Positions 7,299 through 11,461 of a stretch of DNA of 11,461 bases are shown here, piece by piece. Location of the stretch: contig JBDNJM010000055.1 of assembly GCA_041687755.1 (NCBI GenBank), positions 1 to 11,461 on the forward strand, given 5' to 3'. Each line of letters opens with the position of its first letter. Position 1 is the first letter of the stretch. The notes beneath the pieces were generated by a model that saw only the letters and a list, made by a program, of their open reading frames with translations, had not been told where the DNA came from and did not search any database. Source of the stretch: JBDNJM01 sp041687755 (GTDB lineage: Bacteria > Planctomycetota > UBA1135 > GCA-002686595). The position numbers and the translations under genes were made by a program.

Positions 7299-8339
7299 CT
7301 AGCCGTGCGCCGCCGGCAGCCGCTCCGCCAGCATCCCCGCCAGGCCGTCGATCCACGCCGGCGAGGCATTCAGCGACGGCACGAGCTCCAGGCGCTCGCC
7401 GCCGTGCTCCTTGAAGTCGTCGCGCGCGCGCATCCCGATCTCTTCAATCGTCTCAAGGCAGTCCGCGACGAACGCCGGGCAGAACACGGCGACGCGCTTG
7501 GCGCCCGCCTTGGCCAGCTTCACCACCACTTCGTCGGTGTACGGCTTGATCCAGGGGTCGCGGCCCAGGCGCGACTGGAACGCCGTGCTGGAGTTCGCTT
7601 CGGTCAGACCGAGGGCCGCCGTCAGCGCGCGACTCGTCGCCATGCACTGGGCGCGGTAGCAGTTGCGGTTGGCCTGCACGAGCGTCGCGCAGCAGTCCGG
7701 GCTAGCGAAGCAGTGCGCGCCCGTGTCGTCGCTCTTCCTGCAGTGCCGCTCCGGCAGCCCGTGGTAGCTGAACAACACGTGGTCGGGCTGCACGTCCTCG
7801 AGCACGGGCTGTCCGACGGCGCGGAAGGCCTCGATGTAGGCCGGGTGGTCGTAGAACGGCTCGAGCGCGTCGATGAACGGCGCGTTCCACAGCTTGCCGG
7901 CCTCCGCATAGACCTTTTCGAGGGTCGAGCCCGTGCTGCTTGAGGCGTAGTGCGGGTAGAGCGGCACGACGACGAGGCGGTCGCAGCCGAGGCTCTTGAG
8001 CTCCGCCAGGCCGCTGGCAATCGAAGGGTTGCCGTAGCGCATCGCCAGGCGCACGTGGGCGTGGTCGAAGCGCTCGTCGATGGCGCTGGCCAGGTCGCGG
8101 CCGTGCATCAGGAGCGGCGAACCGCGGTCGGTCCAGACCTCGCGGTAGGCGGCGGCCGACTTCGGCGCGCGGAACGGCGCGATGATCCCGTTGACCAGGC
8201 CGTAGCGCAGGGGCGCGGGGATGTCGATCACTCGGGGATCGGTCAGGAACTCGCGCAGGTAGCGCCGGACGGGCCCGCTCTCGGGGGCGTCGGGCGTGCC
8301 GAGGTTGACGAGCAGGATGCCGGTTGGGGAAACGTACAT
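7299..8339 (-). CDS. hemH: Ferrochelatase (protoporphyrin/coproporphyrin ferrochelatase), Cys-rich type
   Basis: The 346-residue enzyme inserts Fe2+ into a porphyrin at the end of heme synthesis. It opens with the family's GILLVNLGTPDAP and carries LFSYHGLPERH with the metal-binding His193, PLYPHYASSSTGST at 126-139, and FCPAFVADCLETIEEI with Glu296. Length is usual. Between His193 and the next helix lies a Cys-rich segment (Cys200, 210, 216, 217, 227, 232; HCFASPDCC then NCYRAQC), the arrangement linked in some bacterial ferrochelatases to an internal [2Fe-2S] cluster. Which four cysteines bind is not decided. The gene lies 126 bases downstream of a methyltransferase gene on the same strand, with a tandem repeat between them. 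No Shine-Dalgarno precedes the ATG. No other heme gene is in the window. Confidence 0.95.
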   Translation of the reverse strand: MYVSPTGILLVNLGTPDAPESGPVRRYLREFLTDPRVIDIPAPLRYGLVNGIIAPFRAPKSAAAYREVWTDRGSPLLMHGRDLASAIDERFDHAHVRLAMRYGNPSIASGLAELKSLGCDRLVVVPLYPHYASSSTGSTLEKVYAEAGKLWNAPFIDALEPFYDHPAYIEAFRAVGQPVLEDVQPDHVLFSYHGLPERHCRKSDDTGAHCFASPDCCATLVQANRNCYRAQCMATSRALTAALGLTEANSSTAFQSRLGRDPWIKPYTDEVVVKLAKAGAKRVAVFCPAFVADCLETIEEIGMRARDDFKEHGGERLELVPSLNASPAWIDGLAGMLAERLPAAHG

Positions 8340-8350
8340 GGGGCGGGGTC

Positions 8351-8490
8351 GGCTAGAGGCGCCGTCGGCTAGAGGCGCCGTCGGCTAGAGGCGCCGGCGG
8401 CTAGAGGCGCCGGCGGCTAGAGGCGCCGGCGGTTAGGGGCCGCTGCGGTTGGGGGCCGCAGGCGGCTAGAGGCCGCCGGCGGCTAGAGGC
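8351..8490. repeat. 16-17 bp tandem repeat, about nine copies
   Basis: Units begin at 8351, 8367, 8383, 8399, 8415, 8431, 8447, 8464 and 8481 (the last partial). The first two read GGCTAGAGGCGCCGTC and the next three GGCTAGAGGCGCCGGC. Copies six to eight are diverged, and two have grown to 17 bp. Each good copy contains CTAG and the palindrome GGCGCC. The array fills the gap between the methyltransferase and hemH and overlaps the end of the methyltransferase gene. Confidence 0.95.
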
Positions 8491-9155
8491 GAGGCCGGCC
8501 AGACGCGCCTGAAGACGGCCCAGCGTTCGAGCCAGTTGCGGTGGGCGAGCGGGTGGCCGGTGGCCTCGTCGCGCTCCAGCTCGAAGTCTTGCCCGAGGGC
8601 CTCGGCCAGGCAGGCGGGCGTCGCGCGGTGCGGGGGACCGCCCTCAGAAATCGGCTTGTCGCCGGGGAACACGAGCACCGCCACAGCGGAGCCGGGTTCC
8701 GTGACGCGGCGCATCAGCCGGCCCCAGGCCGGGCGGCAATCGCGCGGCAGGGCGCAGAAAAAGGTGTGCTCGAAGACCAAGTCGAAGGGTCCGCCCTCGA
8801 AGGCGAGCGCGTCGCCGACGACGAAGCGTCCGCCACCCGGCTGGAGCGCGGCGCTCAAGGTCGGCCCGAGCTCGCCGACCAAATCGAGCGCGGTCACGCG
8901 GTAACCCGCAGCGGCCAGGGCGAGGGCGTCGTGGCCGCGACCGCAGCCGGGCACCAGCACCGCGGCCGGGGCCGGCGGAAGCTGACCGGCGGCCAGCCGG
9001 GCCTCCAGCTCGGGGTGCGCGCGGCCCTGGTCCCAGGGGGTGTCGCCGCCCGCGTAGCGCTCGGCCCAGGGGAAGGGGTCCGCGGATCCGCCCTCGGGGC
9101 GCGGCTCAGGCGGGTCTGTGGAGGGGTTCATGGCGTCGAGAGACGCGTCTCCCAT
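8466..9155 (-). CDS. SAM-dependent methyltransferase, thiopurine S-methyltransferase (TPMT)-like family
   Basis: The protein is 229 residues from 9155, or 221 from a second ATG at 9131. It is a class I (Rossmann) methyltransferase of the TPMT-like group, cytosolic and soluble. Visible marks are the family's WAERYAGGDTPWDQG at 30-44, motif I VLVPGCGRGHD at 66-76, Asp91 at the end of strand 2 for the ribose, GDA at 114-116, FDLVFEHTFFCAL at 124-136, and GGPP at 172-175. The family methylates small thiol, halide or metalloid substrates; which applies here is unknown. The conserved domain starts near residue 28, so both starts are possible. Neither has a clear Shine-Dalgarno. The last residues (SPLAAGGL) and stop are encoded by the edge of the 16-17 bp tandem repeat, beyond the usual family end near ERWAVFRR. 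It probably shares a transcript with hemH, with no evident metabolic link. Confidence 0.85.
   Translation of the reverse strand: MGDASLDAMNPSTDPPEPRPEGGSADPFPWAERYAGGDTPWDQGRAHPELEARLAAGQLPPAPAAVLVPGCGRGHDALALAAAGYRVTALDLVGELGPTLSAALQPGGGRFVVGDALAFEGGPFDLVFEHTFFCALPRDCRPAWGRLMRRVTEPGSAVAVLVFPGDKPISEGGPPHRATPACLAEALGQDFELERDEATGHPLAHRNWLERWAVFRRVWPASPLAAGGL
9140..9151. promoter_or_regulatory. Perfect 12-bp palindrome GAGACGCGTCTC near the methyltransferase start
   Basis: The site is exactly self-complementary and lies between the two possible methyltransferase starts (9155 and 9131). Its centre is 20 bp from that of a second 12-bp palindrome. The pair could bind a dimeric regulator, or the similarity may be chance in GC-rich DNA. 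Confidence 0.3.
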
Positions 9156-9159
9156 CGCT

Positions 9160-9171
9160 CAACCTAGGTTG
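9160..9171. promoter_or_regulatory. Perfect 12-bp palindrome CAACCTAGGTTG in the divergent promoter region
   Basis: The palindrome lies 5 bases upstream of the methyltransferase ATG at 9155 and centres about 20 bp before the -10 box of the plus-strand gene, which places it at that promoter's -35. This is where an operator for both genes would be expected. No regulator gene is next to it. Confidence 0.4.
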
Positions 9172-9184
9172 GGATCCGCGGCGC

Positions 9185-9190
9185 TACAAT
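9185..9190 (+). promoter_or_regulatory. Probable -10 box TACAAT for the plus-strand gene at 9219
   Basis: TACAAT matches five of six consensus positions and stands out in very GC-rich surroundings. It predicts a transcript start near 9197 and a leader of about 22 bases to the ATG at 9219. No good -35 is present at normal spacing; the 12-bp palindrome overlaps that position. On the minus strand, TTGTAG (9190-9185) followed after 17 bp by TAGGTT (9166-9161) could be a weak methyltransferase promoter. Confidence 0.45.
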
Positions 9191-9218
9191 CCAGGTGCCC
9201 CACGAGTCCCCCACCCGC

Positions 9219-10529
9219 ATGTCATCCCCCCAACCCATTCGCACCCGCACCACCGTCGGGACATGGGAGTTGGACGACTTCTTCCGCGACCTGCGTTCCA
9301 CGCTGATCGCCCTCGAAGAGGCCTGGAAGCGCGGTGAACTCAGAGAAAAGCTCGCCGAATTGACCAATCGCCCGGAGGCCCACCCGGCAATCCTGGCGAG
9401 CTACCGGCGCCTCGAGCGCGGCCCTCGAATCGAGCCGGTGCCCTACCGCGAGCGCGCGATTCGTGCGCTGGTCGAGCGCGCCAAGCGCCAGTTGTTCGAG
9501 CTGCCCCACCGCTTCGAAGCGCGCGCCGCCGATTTCCCCGAGCCCCGCAGCCGTTTCGTGGCCGCGGCCGAGACCCAGGCGGCCGCAGGCGAGACCCCGG
9601 CTGCCGCAGGCGAGACCCAGGCTGCCGCAGGCGAGACCCAGGCTGCCGCAGGCAAGGCCGAAGCTGCCGCAGGCAAAGCACCGGCAAGTCCCAGCGAAAC
9701 CCGGGGCGCCCTTGAGTCCGAGGCCCCCAAGCGCCTGCACGGGCTCGCCGTTAAGAGCAAGCGCGGCGAGTGCTACCTGCGCCTGGACCAGGTGATCAGC
9801 GCGCGCGAATGGGGCGTTGGCTTCTTCATCGACGACGCCGAGGTCTCCGACGCCGTGACCACGGAGGTCGCCCACGCCACCGTCGAGGAGCTGGCCTACT
9901 CCTTGGTCGGCGTCGAAAAAATCCACCGGCGCATGTCTGGCCGGGCACTTGACGGGGAGCTCGAACTGATCCCCCCGCCCAACGGCCGACGCTTTGAGTC
10001 GTTGGTCCACGACATCCTCAACGAGCACTACCCCTGCGCGCGCCACGCGCCGATGGTCGAGGACTTCTTCGAGAAGACCGATCTGCGGCTGCACGCGCGC
10101 GGCCTCGATCGCCGGCGCGGCGCGCGCGTGCAGGTGACGAGCATCACCGACGCGGCCCAGCACGCCGAAAAACTCGAACGCATCCACAACCTCGAGGAGT
10201 TCGTCGTGCTCTCGCCGGTCAGCCTCGCGGAGGCGATGGCCAGCCACGAATCCGGGCTGGACCGCGAGGAAGAGATGCAGTTCTGGCGGTGCTTCGATTC
10301 GCCGCCCGACTCGACGCGAGCCCTCGCGCGCGCCCTGCGCGGCTGCATCGCCAACGCGCTCGAGCGCCCGTTTGCTGGCCCGCGCGGCCCGCTGGCCGCG
10401 GTGCCCGAGCCGGTGCGCATGCTGGTCCAGACCTACGCCCACCAGGCCGCCTTCCGCACGACGGCGCGCATGCGGGCCCGGCTCCAGACCTCGGCCCAGC
10501 GCTCGGCGGAGTCCGCGAGCGCGTCCTGA
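9219..10529 (+). CDS. Uncharacterised protein with heptapeptide-repeat linker and possible degenerate nuclease-like core
   Basis: I do not recognise this 436-residue soluble protein. It has no signal peptide or membrane segment. Residues 1-115 are charged and probably helical. At about 118-160 is a low-complexity linker of ETQAAAG-type heptads. Residues 172-436 form a second folded part. Within it, FESLVHDIL at 259-267 (Glu260), TDLRL at 287-291 (Asp288), VQVTSIT at 304-310 and the strand EFVVLSP resemble the order of a PD-(D/E)xK nuclease, but the Lys is replaced (Q-V-T), so any such domain would be degenerate. The start is placed at ATG 9219; a GTG at 9195 coincides with the predicted transcript start. 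It is divergent from the methyltransferase and followed by a small membrane gene. Function not assigned. Confidence 0.75.
   Translation: MSSPQPIRTRTTVGTWELDDFFRDLRSTLIALEEAWKRGELREKLAELTNRPEAHPAILASYRRLERGPRIEPVPYRERAIRALVERAKRQLFELPHRFEARAADFPEPRSRFVAAAETQAAAGETPAAAGETQAAAGETQAAAGKAEAAAGKAPASPSETRGALESEAPKRLHGLAVKSKRGECYLRLDQVISAREWGVGFFIDDAEVSDAVTTEVAHATVEELAYSLVGVEKIHRRMSGRALDGELELIPPPNGRRFESLVHDILNEHYPCARHAPMVEDFFEKTDLRLHARGLDRRRGARVQVTSITDAAQHAEKLERIHNLEEFVVLSPVSLAEAMASHESGLDREEEMQFWRCFDSPPDSTRALARALRGCIANALERPFAGPRGPLAAVPEPVRMLVQTYAHQAAFRTTARMRARLQTSAQRSAESASAS
9570..9695. repeat. 21-bp in-frame tandem repeat, five copies plus a degenerate sixth
   Basis: Units start at 9570, 9591, 9612, 9633 and 9654, with a decayed copy at 9675. 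The two units at 9612 and 9633 are identical, and most units end in GCTGCCGCAGGC. They encode ETQAAAG, ETPAAAG, ETQAAAG, ETQAAAG, KAEAAAG. Copy number can change without breaking frame. Confidence 0.95.
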
Positions 10530-10676
10530 GCGGCCGTAACGAGTTCGCGCTGCCCGGCCGAAGTGCCTCTCGGAGGCCTTTGGACCCAGCGGCTGCAGGC
10601 GCTGGCGCTCGAGCCCGTTCCGCGGTGCAGCTCGGCGGCAGTCCTGCGCGGTCTCTAGGAGCCGCTCGACCTCAAG
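10530..10676. other. Intergenic gap with a weak hairpin
   Basis: A 5-bp stem GCCTC (10565-10569) with GAGGC (10573-10577) is followed by CTTT, a weak terminator-like signal after the 10529 stop. AGGAG at 10657-10661 lies 15 bases before the ATG at 10677, a little far for a good ribosome site. Nothing else is seen. Confidence 0.35.
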
Positions 10677-11274
10677 ATGGAGCTAGCGAGCCGACCGGAC
10701 GGGCTCCTGGGTGCAGCGCCAATCGGGCCCCCGGGCCCTGAACTTGGACAAGCTCTGGGCTGGTTCTGGCAGGCGCCCTCTCCCTGGGCCGCGGCCCTGC
10801 ACGCAGGGCTCGTCGTGGCCCTCGGGCTCGGGCTGCGGAGCTCCCTCGCCCGCGAGACCCACCTGCCCGGCGCCCGCCCGGCGCGCTTGGCTGTTGAGCC
10901 TGCTCTTGATTGGCGCGGCCTGCGCGATCCTCTGGAACCACGAGCGCTGGGGCGCGGCTGCCGCCCTCGCGGGGGAGGCCGACTGGAGCGCCGTCCTGCA
11001 CGCCTTCGAGGAGCGACTGCGCGCGCTGATGCCCGCGCCGAGCTCCCTCGCGCTGGCCGCGAGGGCGGTTCAGCTCTTGGTTCTGCCCGCCCTGCTCGTG
11101 GCAGCCCTCACCAGCAGCGACGCGCTCGGCCGCCGGGCCGCCAAGCTGTTCGCGGGGGCCGCGACCCTCGCTCTGCTCGCCGACCTCTTCGTCCCCCAAC
11201 GCGGCCCCGGCGCCGCTGGCCCGCTCCCGGCCGCCGGCCTGCCCCTGGCCAGGCTCTTGGGCGCTGAGCACTGA
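10677..11274 (+). pseudogene. Small multi-pass membrane protein gene split by a frameshift
   Basis: Two reading frames make one plausible protein of about 198 residues. From ATG 10677 the first frame gives a hydrophobic helix (PWAAALHAGLVVALGLGL). After about 10866-10890 the membrane-like sequence continues one base forward, in the frame ending at TGA 11272-11274, with three more helices (AWLLSLLLIGAACAILW, LALAARAVQLLVLPALLVAA, AKLFAGAATLALLADLFV). Each frame looks non-natural in the other's section. One extra base in the GC-rich run near 10866-10890 would explain this: a real mutation, a sequencing error, or less likely programmed shifting. I do not recognise the family; there are few charged residues inside the helices and no catalytic motif. 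A probable insertion-sequence end lies just past its stop. Confidence 0.55.
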
Positions 11275-11322
11275 GGTTGTCCGTCCCGTTGTGACATTCG
11301 GTCGGGGGCGGGATCTTAAACA
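11275..11322. mobile_element. Probable terminal segment of an insertion sequence
   Basis: These 48 bases lie between the membrane-gene stop and the end of a transposase-like frame, so the outer end of the element is expected here. TCCCG (11284-11288) and CGGGA (11309-11313) can pair weakly. The other end of the element is outside the window, so the terminal inverted repeat and target duplication cannot be confirmed. Confidence 0.35.
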
Positions 11323-11461
11323 TCATGCCACGCGCTCGCCCGCGGGTAAGGCCTGGCCTCCGAGGGCAGCGACGAGCAGTATCATCTCCTTGGGACCGCG
11401 GACCCTCCTGAATTGCGCCTCAGCACGGACGAGTCCTGTGCCGACCCATCGCAGGACCATC
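11323..11461 (-). CDS. C-terminal end of a probable Mutator/IS256-type transposase (partial)
   Basis: Reading inward from the window edge on the minus strand gives at least 45 residues before TGA at 11325-11323: MVLRWVGTGLVRAEAQFRRV, then RGPKEMILLVAALGGQ and a short tail. The pattern LRWV..GL..AE..FRRV.G...M..L.AAL matches, from memory, the C-terminal tail of Mutator/IS256-like transposases, where it follows the RTNAIES...NVKRW region. That region and the DDE catalytic residues lie beyond 11461. Only a tail is visible, so family and intactness are tentative. The enzyme would move the element by cut-and-paste or copy-out transposition. Its stop is about 48 bases from the membrane-gene stop. 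Confidence 0.55.
   Translation of the reverse strand, partial: MVLRWVGTGLVRAEAQFRRVRGPKEMILLVAALGGQALPAGERVA

Noticed and set aside
8351..8490. CRISPR-like array
   Set aside because: Units are contiguous without unique spacers and only 16-17 bp long, so it is a plain tandem repeat; no cas gene is present.
9222..10442. 406-codon minus-strand frame opposite the uncharacterised gene
   Set aside because: Its repeated LACGSLG segment is only the mirror of the 21-bp repeat; the plus frame has a -10 box and a protein-like composition.
10672..11271. 199-codon minus-strand frame opposite the membrane gene
   Set aside because: Highly charged, low-complexity translation; the plus strand gives clear transmembrane helices.
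11325..11411. 28-codon plus-strand frame beginning MPRARPRVRPG, reminiscent of Y1 transposase starts
   Set aside because: It stops after 28 codons, lacks the HxH motif, and lies opposite the better-supported transposase tail on the minus strand.

Overview
The window is a GC-rich stretch of bacterial chromosome from an organism I cannot name. Several traits together suggest a Planctomycetota or Myxococcota-like environmental lineage: very high GC, start sites with no clear Shine-Dalgarno sequence, a sulfatase-fold lipoprotein, a very large secreted protein with IPT/TIG and putative-Ig domains, and many short tandem duplications. This is inference from gene style, not from a marker gene. No rRNA, tRNA or CRISPR array was seen.

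Layout. Positions 1-100 hold a perfect 41-base hairpin and a second short palindrome, probably intergenic repeat elements. Positions 101-2961 (minus strand) are a two-gene unit: an AMP-forming acyl-CoA ligase followed, with a one-base stop/start overlap (TGATG), by a membrane-anchored sulfatase-fold lipoprotein that has Thr where the modified Cys/Ser normally sits. A 171-base gap separates this unit from a divergent plus-strand gene at 3133-7095, which encodes a 1320-residue secreted multidomain protein. That gene converges on a minus-strand pair, and a strong 18-bp hairpin (7123-7163) lies between them. The pair is a TPMT-like SAM methyltransferase (8466-9155) and, downstream of it, ferrochelatase HemH (7299-8339), which has a Cys-rich insert typical of [2Fe-2S] ferrochelatases. 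The two are separated by about nine copies of a 16-17 bp tandem repeat that also forms the last codons of the methyltransferase.

From 9156 to 9218 a compact divergent promoter region, with a 12-bp palindrome and a good -10 box (TACAAT), serves the methyltransferase and a plus-strand gene of unknown function (9219-10529). That protein has a heptapeptide-repeat linker and a possible degenerate nuclease-like core. Next comes a small multi-pass membrane protein gene that is split by a frameshift (10677-11274). Two bases after its stop the sequence changes to what looks like the end of an insertion sequence. The last 139 bases encode, on the minus strand, the C-terminus of a probable Mutator/IS256-type transposase that runs off the window.

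The clearest metabolic assignment is the last step of protoheme synthesis. The ligase/sulfatase-like pair probably acts on a shared acyl or envelope substrate, but the sequence does not identify it. I found no convincing complete new system. The most unusual items are the uncharacterised repeat-linker protein, the 16-bp repeat that puts stop codons in all frames between methyltransferase and hemH, and the broken membrane gene abutting the insertion sequence.
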